Positions 1 through 15,200 of a stretch of 64,000 nucleotides of DNA are shown one piece after another. The DNA lies in NCBI GenBank assembly GCA_012934845.2, contig WNNJ02003300.1, positions 1-64,000 of the forward strand. Direction: 5' to 3'. The notes below the pieces were generated by a model, which did not search any database, was not told the DNA's origin, and worked only from the letters and a program-made list of their open reading frames with translations. Position 1 is the first letter of the stretch; every line of letters starts with the position of its first letter. A program made the position numbers and the translations under genes. The stretch comes from Pomphorhynchus laevis. Lineage: Eukaryota > Acanthocephala > Palaeacanthocephala > Echinorhynchida > Pomphorhynchidae.

Positions 1-150
1 ATTAAATTATTTTTAATGAAATTATATCATGTAGTCTAAATTTGAATTCAAAATTTGGTTTAATATGCAAATTAAACAAATCATTATAGGCTGCTAAATC
101 ACATTTTAAAATAATTGATCTTAAACCATATTTTAATGAACTCATTTTAG

Positions 151-255
151 GTTTTTTCGTTTGATAGCGAAATATAAAATTTCATTACTATTTGTTAATT
201 CCGATCCAGTATTTAATAAAAAATTATCATGCTCTGAAATGTTGTTTCCTGATAT
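151..255 (+). CDS. CTNS: cystinosin exon (luminal domain, first in window)
   Basis: TTTTAG acceptor at 145-150. The frame is open and its two terminal bases combine with the first base of the next exon to give Ile. The donor is a weak GTAGCA at 256. The encoded stretch (FFRLIAKYK..., ending SEMLFPD) fits a luminal domain but is not conserved enough to identify by itself; phase agreement with the next exon is the main support. Confidence 0.55.
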
Positions 256-3200
256 GTAGCACATCTATTTAAATGTTATTTTCAAATAACATATGGAGTT
301 AAGCCTTTTTAACAAAATTATCTACTTTATTTAATTTAATTTAGCTGCCACAATTGCTCTTTGTATTTTAATGATTCAATACTTTCGAGAGTTGATTATG
401 ATAGTAACACATCAATTGTTGATGAATTCATATTTGAAGACAATTATACGTCAATGTTGTTTTTGAATTTTACTGAGCTGGGCAGATTCAATTACTTTGT
501 TCAATCATCTCAAAGGTAATTTTGTTTAAACTATTTCTTATAATTTAATAATTCCACATTAAAACAGGAAATGCTTAATATTATCGAATATCAAAATTTT
601 TATTGCGGCCTTTCCGCAATCAAAAATTAATGAAACTTAAAAAATAACTTTTTGAAGTTAATATATTTTGTAAATTTTACGTGAACATTTAAAAGCGAAG
701 TTAATCTATTAGTTGTGCTGTTTTATTTGAAAGCTTTTTATAAATAAGTATATATTAATATATTAAATTAAATTTCATAAAATATAATGTATAATTATCT
801 TTTTAAGAATTTTATAATTTTAATTGTAAACTATTTTCAATAATTTATTGGATAATGCTTGCTTTATAACGAATACGGGTTTTGCTTTCTAATTTATGCC
901 ACCTTAGAGTGTTCTAGATAATGTAGAATGCTACGCTAAAACTTTTATATTTAAATTTAATGTTTTTGTAATTGAAGATCGAATATTAAAAATTTTTCAT
1001 AATGATGCGGTGCATATGAATTCATAATATCTTCATACATTTTTAGACTAAATGAAAGTGTACGAGGATACTTGACGGTGTATGTGTATATGCAAAAATG
1101 GATGGTTATAATAGCCGATATACTAGGTTGGATATATTTTGTTCTATGGTCATTTAGTTTCTATCCACAAATAATACTCAATCACAGACGAAAAAGGTAA
1201 GAATTAGTAAATTTTGGACGCCACAAATTAAACTTTACATTCCTTTAGCGTTGTCGGACTTAACTTTGATTTCGTCTACATAAATCTTATTGGATTTGCA
1301 CTATTTACGATTTTCAATTGCCTAATATTTTTCAAAGGAGCTGTTCAAGTATGTTTCTATCTTCTAAAAATGATTCTGTATATACAAATGTTTAATAATT
1401 AATTTTGTCATTCTTGTTGTATAAGAATGTAAATGCATTTATTTTTAATTAAAATATAATTTACAATATAATTTAATATAATTTAATTTTTAATTAAAAT
1501 ATAATTAAATAGTTTTTTTTTCTCAATAAAGAAATAAATTGTTCAATAAATCAAAGATACAAAAAAAATGTTTTACAAGAAAGCGGGCGAGACGCAGACT
1601 GCTGGCATGGCTTCCAACATGCAGGATATGTTGCCCCATTGAATTTCAATGCTGATTCGCTGTAGCAGCCATTTACCTGCAGGCGGCTCTTGATTCGTCT
1701 ATCCCAATCGATTTACGAAGACACGCAGAAACTCCATTGCAGATTCGCCGGGATGACCGAGAGTATCGACCGCAACCAAGATATACTTGTATATAGAGCT
1801 GTCGAGTTCGATGTATTTGCGGCACTTACGACGTTCAGCTTCAGAGGGTACACCATTTTGAAAAAAATGCAGTTGCTGACCAGCGCGGCGCTAGATGATT
1901 GAGATATGTGTAATCCCAAACTAGCACACGATCGGAGCTCCATGGGACTAAGGACACACCGTTTTGTCGTTTATCATCGGTCCTATGTAGTCCCGGTGGC
2001 TCAATACGTGCAAGAAAGCCACAGAACAGAATGCCATTCATATCGAATTATTTACTGCCGCATAATGGCTGTGAAGCAATTTCAATTTACGGCAGTTGAG
2101 GACGTTAAGAGGTTCATCCGTGGATCCACATGCATATTTAAACGAGCTGCGAAGTGACCAAGTCTAAGGCCGATTACCAACGATAAGGAGGTATCGTCGA
2201 ACTTGGTTCGGAACGCGGCTAATGGATTCTCCTCCAAAAAGGACACGCTGAATTCGTTCTTTGTAGATAGTAAACGGATTTTTTTAACCAAATGGAGGAA
2301 TCGTCGACCAACTTGGAGTGTCGGCTTTCATACAGAAGATTCAACCAGTCTTTGAATTTGTTTTTCCTCTAGTGGATCCAATGAAGTTTGCCGGCGCCAA
2401 ATAGAATTGACGGAATGATCAACTTCGTGTGAGAAAGGTCGATTTCGGATTTCTAAGAAATTGCTGTGACAATCCCGATCGAGACGGAGAACGATGTAAA
2501 GAAGGCTGGAACTTCGAAGTCGGATGGGGATTGTAAATTAAGGCCAGCAAAACGAATTGGCATAAGTTCCTGAATAGCCGTTAGCGATTTTTACTGTTAG
2601 AATATACTTGACAATGTGCAACTGCAGTTCATAGAAATTCCTCAGGAGGTCAGGGCACTCATAGCAGGCTGAGGATCTAATAAGACGCACAAGCAGTGGA
2701 AGACTTAACGAACGGGATATCAGGATGAGTGCATCATGACAGCGAATCAAAGATAACTGCTTGTCCATACATCCTAGCTGGGTTAACGCGACCTTAAATC
2801 GTGTTCGGATGTGATCAACACCAGATATTGGGCACTTTAGAATCGATGCCTCACTTGGTGAAATGCAATTCAGTTAAGGTAAAAGTCGTTGTAGATCCCC
2901 GATTGCTGATCAACTATCGACTATTGCTGATCAACTCGCATTTTGCTGCGTTTAGTTTCAAACCCAGTTTTTCTGATGCCAAGAGTATGTGCAACAAGTC
3001 ACTATGGAGAAGATCGTCTGGTCCACACAAGGTCCGTCGTCCAAATACGAAGTATTAAATAAAGACTTTAAACTGTGTGTTAAGGAATTAATGGTAAGCG
3101 AGAATAAACAAGGTTCAAGAGGGTATCCTTGCTGAATACCGCTGCTAGAAGATAGTACCCTATTGCCGAACAGAAGTGTGGTGTCAGACACGCAACAACA

Positions 3201-6200
3201 TGTAACGAAAGGTAACAGTTCTGGTACTAGCTCCGAAAGGTAGAAATCATCACCGATGGATCCAGGGAATTGAATGAGTTGTGAAAATCTTGCTTCAAAA
3301 GAACCAAAGAGTGATTAAACTCGAGGAATAATCTTGCTGAGTGAACACTGGTCTCCACAGCCATTGGAACACCAACACCTACTTGATTTGGAAGTGGTCC
3401 ATTGATCTGTGACGGGCATACAAGTCTGTATCTACCTTGGCTATTAAACGACGCAGCGTGAAGTCAATCGCAATCGGTTTTACGTTGCCGTACTTCTTCG
3501 AAAGCGCAAGAAGCTTTGTCACACAAATGTAGATAGCAATTTGATTATGTCTCTTTCCTTTGAGAAAAACACGCATAATCATGTACAGACTCTTGAGAAA
3601 TTGGACATCGGCTGCCAATGCCGAAGGACTCGTGAGTTCTCGTAAATGGACCGCGCTTAAACAATCCATACTCGTGGAAGACGATTGTGGAATATACCGA
3701 ATGACCTTCAAAATTATTGCTCAGAAACGCAAAGACATAGCTGGTTAGCAAACGGTGCATCTGCATCAACCTGACGATCTGACACGACATCGATCCCAGA
3801 AACGGATGACCTCGCAGGATACAGCTTTTCAATGCATGCGGTAACTGAAGGGTCGAGTGTAGATGACAGGTTTGTACCATCAACAAACATTCGCAGAGCT
3901 CTACGTACATCACCATTCTCAAGTTTAAGTTCAACTCTTCGTCGTAACTGACTGAAAAGGTCAAATGTATAAAGTTTTAGCCATTCAAAATCTAAAAGGT
4001 TAACCACACTGTAATATTCACATGCAGCTTTAAGTTCAGTAGTAAGAGATGTGTGTTTATGGCAATCGTTACTAGCGACTGAGTGGGTAGACCGAGCAAA
4101 GCACAACAAAGAAGACCAACACTCAATGTCGTCAGGATGAGTTACTGTAGCGTTAATAATCGATAAAAGCTTTGAAGTAACGACAGGACAGACTCCTCTG
4201 GAATATGTCGGATAAGTCTCTGGGGCGCGGACAATAAGCTGTGGAGGTAGGCTGATGAATAAAATACTTTTTGAGAGTTTGAAAAATGTCGACTGGTTGA
4301 AGTACAAAAAAGCAAAGTAGAAGGTGTAGCTTGTATCCTCTGGAAGTGAATTCCGGAACCTGGACAACGCTTACTGCATGGACCATGCAGGAATAAAAAC
4401 CCAGAGTTGGTAAGTCGAATACAACAGTTGCAGAAGTTACACAGAAACAACTTATCAGTAGTAGGGGAATTGAAATCAACCCCGGAATTGCTCGACTTTG
4501 AATTGAATTCGAATTCGCAACTGCTGTACAATTGGCGTGAATCGAGGAAGTGAGATCAAAGCCGGAATTGCTCGACGGCGGAATAGAATTGTTGCAAATG
4601 CTATACAATTGCCGTGAATCGAGGAAGTGAGATCAAAGCCTGAATTGATCGATGGCGGAATTAAAATCTAATCTACAACTGGTGTACAAATGCCGTGAAT
4701 CGAGGAAGTGAGATCAAAGCCGGAATTGCTCGACGGCGGAATAGAATTGCTGCAATTGCTATACAATTGGCGTGAATCGAGGAAGTGAGATCAAAGCCTG
4801 AATTGCACGACGACGGAATTAAAATCGAATCTACAACTGGTGTACAAATGCCGTGAATCGAGGAAGTGAGATCAAGGCCGGAATTGCTCGACGGCGGAAT
4901 TTAAATCGAATCATTGATTATATCTTCCATGTTGTGTTGAAATTAGACTGAACAATTATTTAAGATTGATGCGGCCGTATTTTGACTAAAATTGACTTGT
5001 TTTTTTATCGACTTTTTGTGCTTTATTATGACGCAGCTAACCGATATATCTCATGTGCGGAAACATTTTGTATAATCTCTCTAACTTTTTATTAAAAAAA
5101 TTAATTCAAATTATATTTTGTATTATATGTAAATAAATTTAATTAAACTAAATTAATTTTTATTTATTTTATGCAGAATGCTAGATAAAAACTTTAACAT
5201 TTGGATTTAATGTTCTCTGTTATTGAAGAACGAATACTGCGATAAAAAATATTATATCTCCATAGTCGCTATTCATAATGAAATCACTAAGAAATCACCA
5301 CAAAGAATTGTCTAATTTTGAATAAAAACAAACTGTCTATGCAAAATATGAATATTTAAATAAATGGCTTATTAAATAATCATTTATTAATAATAATTTA
5401 TTAATGAACTTATAAGGACCTTATATGCCTGTCCGCCGGCATTGTGGGTAACAAACTTTTACTTTCAATAGTTGCCTTCACACGATCAATGGTGACAGAC
5501 AATATACCAGAGCGTATCCGTCGCATCTTCTTTGGCGGCCGTCTAATCGCTCTACGGAAGACATCCGGAGGCATGCAACCCCACGCCATAGGCTGTTCCT
5601 TCGGTCGATTGACTGGTAAAATTGTGGCTCGAAACGCATCCAAATTATCAACGACTCACTTTATGCAACACCAGTTGGGGGTTGGAATTCGCTGCGAGGC
5701 CGAAGCGACAGTCCACGCAGCCCGACAATTTTCGGGTAAGCATGTCGTTCCAAGACCGGCATGATCAAGTTGGACTTATCCAACGCGTTCAATTGCATTA
5801 AGAGGTCGGCTATGTTACGTTAGGTTCATAGATAGATCCCCGTCATTTACAATTTCGTCGAAGCATGTTATGCGAACCCGACTGACTTTCTTCATGACTA
5901 AACATAATTGAATAGGCTGGGGGTGTTCAGCATGGAGATCCTTTGGGTCCCCTCTTCTTTCCGCTTACAATATTAATAATGTCACAACTAGGGAAATCAC
6001 AATTTCGTGTATAGTACATGGACGACTGTACTTTGGGCGGGTCAGTAAATGACATGGAGGAAAATTTTTAAACCATCCAACTACTCGGTTTCTATCCTGG
6101 TTTGTGTTTAAATTTAAGCAAATGTGAAATCATCGCAAAGGACGTAGACAAGCAATCGTCTACTTAAACGGTTCCCAGGATTTACCATCACAGCTTACAA

Positions 6201-9200
6201 CTCAGCCACATTACTGGGGTGTCCCATTGGTTCGAATAAAAAATGATGAACAAATGATGGAGTTTAACAAAAATAAATATATAAACAAATAAAAAATAAA
6301 GGCATGAACAAATGATGGAGTTTATATCAAACCTTGAGCTCGTTGGATCTAGGATCCGGTATCTTTCTCGGCATGATGCACTGTTGCTTCTAAGGAACTG
6401 TTTTAATCTCGCAAAATCATTTTACTTCCTCCGATGCACTCCGTATTTTCTCAGCGATTCAGTGACTAAATATGACAGTTCATTACGCAAGATTCTCCAG
6501 GCCGTACTTAACTTACCTCTATCCGGCACGGCATGGAAGCAGGCAACCTTACCAATCAAGTGTGGCGGCCTAGGAGTTTTCGCTGTCAAGGTACAATGAT
6601 CCCTGCCTATATCTCATCTAATCTCTCGACCTCTGAACTCACGCGTAAAATTCTAGTTTGTCCGAGTGGTCAACCAATCGAGCCGAATCCACAACTCCTA
6701 TCTGAGGCAATCCTTCGCTGGTGAGAGATTTCTTTGGACAATGTTCCGTCGGAAAATGCTTCCAAAAACGATGGTCCCGTCCGGTTAATCACAAGATAAT
6801 GCAAGAGGTATTATCCGAAGTTACTACCCCGCAGGATCGTGCTGGTATTTTAGTATCCACATCCCCGCATTCGGGTGACTTTCTCTTCGACTTCCCAATC
6901 TCATCAGTTAAAAATCGATTGGATGACCATAGTATATTTATCGCGGTTGCGTTGCGACTAGGCATTCATTTTCACCAACCCTACGCATGCAAACGTAGGA
7001 CAATGACGGCATTCCCATATGTTCATGGGCTTGATTACCAACGCAGCATATCTCGCCGACACGCCGAAATCAATAATATCATAAGGATGGCCCTGGTGGC
7101 TGCGAACATCCTGAGTCGGCTTGAGCACAACGGAATATTTCGTAATGATTGAAGGCGTTCAAATGGTGTCACAGTCGTCTTGTGGTCGGCCGGCAAGTGG
7201 TTGGTTTGGGATTTAACCTGCATAGATACCCTGGCGAGGAGTTATCAGGTCTCTGCAACCCATCACGCAGGAGCAGCCGCGGAGCTAGTCGAATTCAGAA
7301 AACGGCAAAAATATTCTGAACTGAGCGATCGCATATACTCATTTACGCCAGTCGCCATAGAGTCTCACGGGATACTAAAAATATTTTAATTTTTGTTTGC
7401 TGTGTTCTTTCAATTCAATCCAATTATGATGAACCAACGTGTATCGTCCCGAATTTATGATACGATACTTTATATTAAATTTTGTATATTAAACAATTGT
7501 TATATTAAACTTATTTTAAATATCATTTAAGAATATTTCTTTTATATATAATAAATGTTAATGCTACAATAAATGTTGATAAAGTATAAATAAAAATCAG
7601 AGTCTGGAATAAAACCGTTGGAATATGTTTATGTGATATATTGTCTGTTATATGTAATGCTTTTCAGCAAACTTTTTTGACAGGAAGAATACTTTGTTCT
7701 TAATCCACACAGTCCACTTCCGGTAGAAGTAAACGATGTTGTATTTGCAGCACATGCTGCAGCACTTTGTGCAATCACTGCAATACAATGCAATATATTT
7801 GATGTGAGTATTTAGTTTATTTTGATAAAAGGCATATACCATACCTACTTTGCGATATATATAAATATCTTATCTAATAAGCATGCTCATTGTTAATCAA
7901 AGTTACTACTTTTTTATTGAAAGTATATACTTGTATTTATTTGTATTATATGTTAGATATTTTATTTGCAAATTTATTTTTAGCATGTTAAATATATCTA
8001 CAAAATATGTAAATTTATTTATTTTCACAGTCTTTTTTTACAATGTAAAAAACATTTGGCAAATACCTTCCTGTTTTTCATTATATTGCAACTAAGTATT
8101 TATAAAATATAAATTTTCTTTTTCATAATACACATTTTTTCTAATTATATTCTTGTTTGAATTTATAAATCCGAACATTTAGACAATACTTTTAATTTTA
8201 AGTTAAACTTAATCTGAATATATTTAAAAATTGTTTTGACTATATTCTGAATGCAATATACTTTGTATCCTAAAATCGATTACAAATACATTACTTAATA
8301 TGCCATCAATAACTACGGTAGTTCGTAGCATGGTGACTAAATAGATATTTGGATAATCAAAGTTCAGGGCAGAGAAATTGAAATTATTTTTCATATTTTG
8401 GCAACTTTGCAATCTTCAAGAAAGTATAACAGCTTAAACCTGGACATCTTTAGGAAATGAAAATTATAAAAATACAATATTCATAAATACGACATCAAAT
8501 AGTTGGCGAAATATTGAAAAGAAATTTAATTTATATGGTTGTTTGCGTTTGATTTATGTGGATTTTGCGTTTGATTATTCAAATAAACAATTCATAAAAC
8601 CTAGATATTTTCGTTTTAAGAATATTAAATTATTTATTGAATTTCCTGAAGATGATAGTAACAGCTTTCGAAGTATCAAATTAAAATTTTTTAATAATTT
8701 GTTAAATTTTAATAATTTATTAAAAAATTTTAATAATTGCTTAAATGAGTGTCAAGTGAAAATGACAGATTATGCTAGGTGATTAACATATCATCACCTT
8801 TACCTTGACAGGTGATTTTTAATTTTTGGAATAAATCTGTTTACTAATTTTCTATTTAATGAATATTGAATAAAATATGTATCTAGCAACAATGATAAAA
8901 ATATTTTTTTACAATACACTAAATAATTGAAGTAATTCAAATTTGTTTTCTTTATGATGACCGCAGAAGTGGTTGAAAATTTAAAAACAAAAATTATTTG
9001 ACTCTTCTTGATTTTTCTACTATTTTAAAATGGAGTCTGCTTACACAATAAGTCAAATTAAAAGAAAATATTCAACGAGAAATTTCAACTAGATAGAATC
9101 TCCAAAAAATACAATTTAAAATAAAAATTAGATAAAATAAATTAAAATTAGTGCAATCTCTCATGTTAAAAGTAATATTTAGCGTTACAAACATATATAA

Positions 9201-12200
9201 GCAATGTCAATTCCTTTTTTTAATAAATCAGTCAACTTTGAATGCCGAATTTTCATAGATTATGCAAATTATTGTTACTTAAATTTGTGATAAAAAGAAT
9301 ATGTGAATTATGCATAAATGCGCTTGTTAGAATATAAATTATCACCACTATCAAAAATAGACGGATAAAAAAATCGACACTTCCAGTTAATTCTGATTGT
9401 TTACTCTTTTATTTAATAAATCGGCCAACTTTGAATGTCGAATTATATATCATAATTAGCACCTATGACAGAAAAAGAGAAATACTTTTAAATTTTTAAA
9501 ACTTTAGGCAGTAAATTGCAGTTTGTGGAATAGAATAAAAACAATTTTTGTCATTATAATTACCAAAAAATAAATAATTTTATTAATTTTATTTTAATGA
9601 GAGAAAAAAATTCTTCGTCGCTAACGCTTCCGGAATGATACGAAAACAAGATCCAATTCCAGGTTGTCGCGGTTATGAACTCCCGCCTGCCAATGATCAG
9701 GCATCATCAACCCGCTGAGATCTATCCGTAAGCCTGCCGTGGCCACCAGCGAAACAGCAAGCGTATTTTTGCACTCAACTTTTATCTGAGAATTTCCGTG
9801 TCATCCTTACAATTCCGCGCTGCGCTCGATCGGCCGTTACCGCGAATTTCTCTCAGCTTATTGGCGCAGTCGTGGAGCAACCTTCTCACGAGTCAGCATG
9901 GTAAAATCTACTCTGCTTTCCTAAAATTGAGCTTCGCGTGCCTCAGCAGAATCAAAGTACGCCCTCTCATCCTTCTCTATCGGCAAAGATTCGAGCTGCA
10001 TGCGCCCGCTACCAATTGCCTTCTGAGAGTAGTCTGGAGAACATAACCGATGCAACATCACAAAGAATAAGTCCTCCGTGGATCAACTACGACGAAAGAT
10101 TTCTGAAGAAATTGAGGGCGCGACATCCGCAGCGCTGTTCGTATTGTGTGCAGGAACTCGGGCTTCCTACCTTGCGATGAAAACACAATTATAGCTCTAC
10201 ATGCTAAGCATCCAGGAGAAAAGTATCTACCGATTGCCCATCTTTGCTCCTTTACCCTCTCGATTGCAGCCCTGGTGTTACCATCGCATCTTTGCTGTGT
10301 TCTTTACGGTCTTTCCCGCCCGGATCCGCAGGTGGCCCTGACGTAATAAGCCAAATGATCCTACGAGATCTCACAAGATTTTCAGCAGGGGTCACAGCAA
10401 ACCACTTGGTCACGGCTTTGACGAATGTAATGACAGTTATTCTTGAGAAAACGGTACCGGATAACGTTGCTAGTATTCTATGCGGCAGAAAGTTACTCGT
10501 CTTTCTAAAAAAGATGGTAGTATCCGTCCAATCGCCATCGGATTTACAATTCGCCGAATCGCTTCTAGACTGGCATGTTAATTCACATCCGGTCATATCG
10601 CTGATCACTTTCTCCCAATACAACTTGGCGTCGGTACTCTGCACGGAATCGATGAGGTAATATATGCATCTCGCGTGTTCACGGGTGACATAGCTAGTCG
10701 CAACCACACTATGGTAAAACTCGTCTACTCCTTCAACTGCTTATGCAGAAATGCAATCCTACATATTTTATATGAAATACCACATATTTTACCGTTTGTT
10801 CGACCTTGTTACGACCGTCAGAGCAGGCTTCTATTCGGCAACAAACATCCTCTCGATTAAATGCGTTCAACAGGGAGACCAATTGGACCCTATACTATTT
10901 TGCCTCACTGTCAACAACTTTGCACATAGCTTAAAATTCTATATGAAACTATGCTACCTCGACGATTGCGTCCAGGTCGGTACAGTAGAGGACATTCTAG
11001 CCTATATTCACAAAATTTAGGCTAGCGGAGCCAAACTTGGATTACATTTATACTCCCAAAAGTGTGTGGTGATCACCGAAAGCAGGAATGTGAACCAATC
11101 TATCACGTGCAAGCTAACAGGTGCAAGACTATCCCCATTACAATCGAAACACTAGGCGCGGCCCCCAGCGCATCTGCGTTTTTGAAGCAGTTTCGTTCGC
11201 GATTGAGGCGGGCAACCGGAGATAAACGAGCATTTAGCTTGATCATGCAACGAATCAGCGCAACTGTGGAATGAGGGAATGCGGCGTCTTTTTTAGAGTC
11301 AGCTGGAGATTCTTCCTTAAGCAACAACCTTCTTTGACGATTTCTATATATTATTTTTACTTTCAAAACAATATAATTGATAATTTTAATTAATGTCTAA
11401 TGACTGTTCGTCGATATTTATAGAAAGGCGATCAAAGGATCAGTGCCTATGGATACTTTTTTATCGTGGTTTCATTCATAGTCGTTGTCCTTGTTGGAAT
11501 CTTAGTCGCAGCGAAGAAATTCAGCCTCTTGACATATATATTCATATTTTCCTATATTAAGTTAGCCAGTACGTTAGCAAAATATATTCCACAGGTAGGT
11601 GATTGTGTTTAAATTTAGTATTTTAAATTAAATTAATATAAACTTGTTTAGACAAAATTATTTAAGTTTCAATGAACAAATGGTACAAACGCTTTAAAGT
11701 TATTTCGTTAATTGATTTTCAGCCTTGAATTAATAGATACCAATATTATAACATTTACTCCAAATATACTTAGATTTAATTCACTAATTTATATACCCAC
11801 AAAAATTAATATTTTATTAAAAAATAAATAATGGATCAAAATATACAGTTGAATAAAAAATTAAAAAAAATTGAAGCATTTGCGATTAATATTTTTACAA
11901 CGCAAATCTTTTTCTTAAAAATTGTTCTCAAAATTGTTCTTAAAAATACAAAAAGCATAAAATATTATTATACTTATAATTAACGTATTAATTATCATAA
12001 AAGGTGTTTGCTATGTTTGATATAAAAACAACATTCTTGATTACTTTTTAGTGGACTTGCTTAACTTTTAGTAAACTTGATATTGTTCACTAAAACAATT
12101 AAGTGAACAATTTGGGTAGGGGAAACAATTTATTTGACCTAAAGTAAACTACATTTCACATAAGGAAACTATGGTTTCCTTTAGTGAACAATTTGGGTCG

Positions 12201-15200
12201 AAGAAAACAATTTGGGTCGAGGAGAATAGTGGCTGAGACTTGTTAACACAGCAATTCCTCCTACTGACCTATAATACTTATTCTTATGCATCACCTATTA
12301 TTTATTATTCAATTCATAAAAATGACTTTTATTTTAAATTTCAATTTTAAATTTTAACTTGATATAAGTATAAATTCATATAATTAATTAGTATCTTTAT
12401 TTATATATAGTATAAAATACGTAGACTCAGTTATCTGAACTGATTAATTCTCGTTGTTAAGCCTTGTTTTGTTTCACCAAAATATTTGGCTGTCAATTCA
12501 GACATGGGATTTCATAAGTGACATAAACCTGATATTATAGCACTTCCTCCTGATGATTTCTAATCCTTATTCTGATACTTAGTTTGTTATCTATCAAGCA
12601 ATTCATAAAAATTGATTTTTATTTTTAATTTAAGTTTATAATTCATCTAGATATAAATTATATAAAATCTTATAACAATTATTTATTATTAATTAATTTT
12701 TTGTTATTTAACTACTTAACTTTTATTTTGCATTATTTTTAATTTGCAATATAAAATACGTAGACTTAGTTAGCTTATTTAATTATTAAATGTTATTAAT
12801 GGGTGGATATTAAACAATATGCTTTGTATTTGAATAAGATTCACTAGATAAGCGTGTATTTGGCCCCGCTTGGTAGAGGAATAGGGGTCGAAACTTAATA
12901 GCATAGCAGTTCCTCCTGATGACCTCTAATCCTTATTCTGATACATTGTCTGTTATTTATTATTCAATTCATGAAAATTGATTTTATTTTATATTTAAAT
13001 TTTAAATTTTTACTTAATATAAATATAAATTACATAAGATCTTATATAATTATTTATTATATCTTTATTTTTATTTATATATAGTATAAAATACGTAGAC
13101 TCAGTTATCTGAACTGATTAATTCTCGTTGTTAAGCCTTGTTTTGTTTCACCAAAATATTTGGCTGTCAATTCAGACATGGGATTTCATAAGTGACATTA
13201 GTAGACTTATTAAATCTTATAATTTTATAAAATCTTATATAAAATTATGAAATTGTTTATAATTATTTATAAATAATTATAAATAAAAGGGGCGAAATCT
13301 GATAACATAACAGTTCCTCATGATGACCTCCAATCCTTATTATGATACATCGCATATTATTTATTTGTCAATTCATAACAATTGACTTTTATAAATTTCA
13401 ACTTAAAATAAATATAAATTGAATAATTATTTATTTTTAAATAAATAATTATGTAGACTAAATTATCTCATCAGATCGATTAAAAACTGTCGAAATGTTA
13501 AGTTTGTTCAGAAGTTGTGAAACCTTAATATAATACGTGTATATTTTAGTTTTTATATTATAGTTCTTATTTTAATATATTATGTTTATCATTTATCAGC
13601 TAAAGAACTGTGATAATTTATTTGACGTTTCGGTTAATCTCAGTGCCCTTTTTCATAAAATATTTCATGCAAAGGGTCACTGAGATAGATAAATAGATAA
13701 ATTTAATGAACTAATAGATAATATACCATGTGTCAGAATAAAAAATATACTATTTGAATTAATAATATACAACTTAAATTGTTAGTTCTAAAAATTTCAA
13801 ACATTTCTTTAGGTTTACTTTAATTTCAGAAGAAGGAGTACGGTTGGATGGAGTATTTCTGCTATATTATTAGATATAATTGGTGGATTCTGTAGTTTTG
13901 CACAACAGTTTATAATCGCAATCAATTTCGGTATAAAATTTTTAGCATCTCATCTAGAAATTAAAATATTAAGTTTTTATACCAATTATAAATTTACAAA
14001 AACTTTTATTTCCAAAAGATTTAAAACAAAAATTGTTTAAAAATAGTTTATATGTACTTTTCGTAGTTAAAATTAATTCCTGCTTTTGAAAATAGTATTA
14101 ATTTTTTAAATTGTAAATTAAAAAATCTTTCGATATAAAACTGTAGTAAGATAATTTGATTGCTTAAATAGATAGCAATTTTTTAATTGCATAATACTTT
14201 GTCAATTTCCCGATTTTACAATTTTCGTTTAAATATAGAAATGTTTATATCTGATAATGTTCATAATAATTTATATTTGTTAATTTACATTTACATCCCA
14301 ACTAATTCATTATCTATAATTAATATTAAAAAATACGAACTCATTTAATTATTAATTACAAATTAATTATAATATCGTTTTTTTAATTCTTAATTTTGAA
14401 GATTCTCGTTAATTAAGCAATGGCTACAATAAATTAAGAGGTCCATTATTAATAGTAACCCCTCGCAAGGTAGTGCCATATACCATCACGTTTGCCACCT
14501 TTCTACATTTTGCTTCTTAACCATTTGATTAATAGAAGAGAAAAGCAAATCAAAATATTATGTGAGTTGACTCAAGATTTTTCTAAAATGCTTAGACGTA
14601 TAGCTGAATACTATCATAACAATTGTTCATTTGAATACTTAATTTTAGATTATTGTAATCTGGAGTTTCTGTAGATTATATATATTACCCGCAGATATCT
14701 CATGAATATTACAACAGATGCAATATTCATGCTTACTAACATAAAAATTATATGAATTACTTCATTTATACTAATTGTTAGTATAAATTGTTAGTTGTGG
14801 GGATCACAAAGTAGCCCCACTATAAAATGATCACGGTTTATAATCTGCAACAGAGAGACAACCCAAAGTGATCCCCACAACAAAGTGAACAAATTTTATT
14901 GAGAAAACATTCAACTCCCGTACGGGAGTTGCCGTCGTTGATAAAACATTCTATTTGTTTTTCATCACTTTTTATTTATATAGTTATTACAGGAACAAAG
15001 AATCAGAAATTATCCTTTATTTGATAAAAATTTTATATTTCGATAGCTCCTGCTATCATCATCAGGATTCATCATCACCGTCCTATCATCATCCTGCTAT
15101 CACCATGATGATAGCAGGAGCTATCGAAATATAGAATTTTTTAATCAAATAAAGATATTTTGTGCTTTTTGGTTCCTGTAATAACTTTATATTTGAAATA

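Noticed and set aside
1200-1400. LTR retrotransposon or viral sequence
   Set aside because: No integrase, protease or envelope motif is seen anywhere in the window; all RTs are of LINE or Penelope type.
1690-2157. Plus-strand open frames here as genes
   Set aside because: They are shadows of the minus-strand RLE LINE, whose nuclease motifs read in the other direction.
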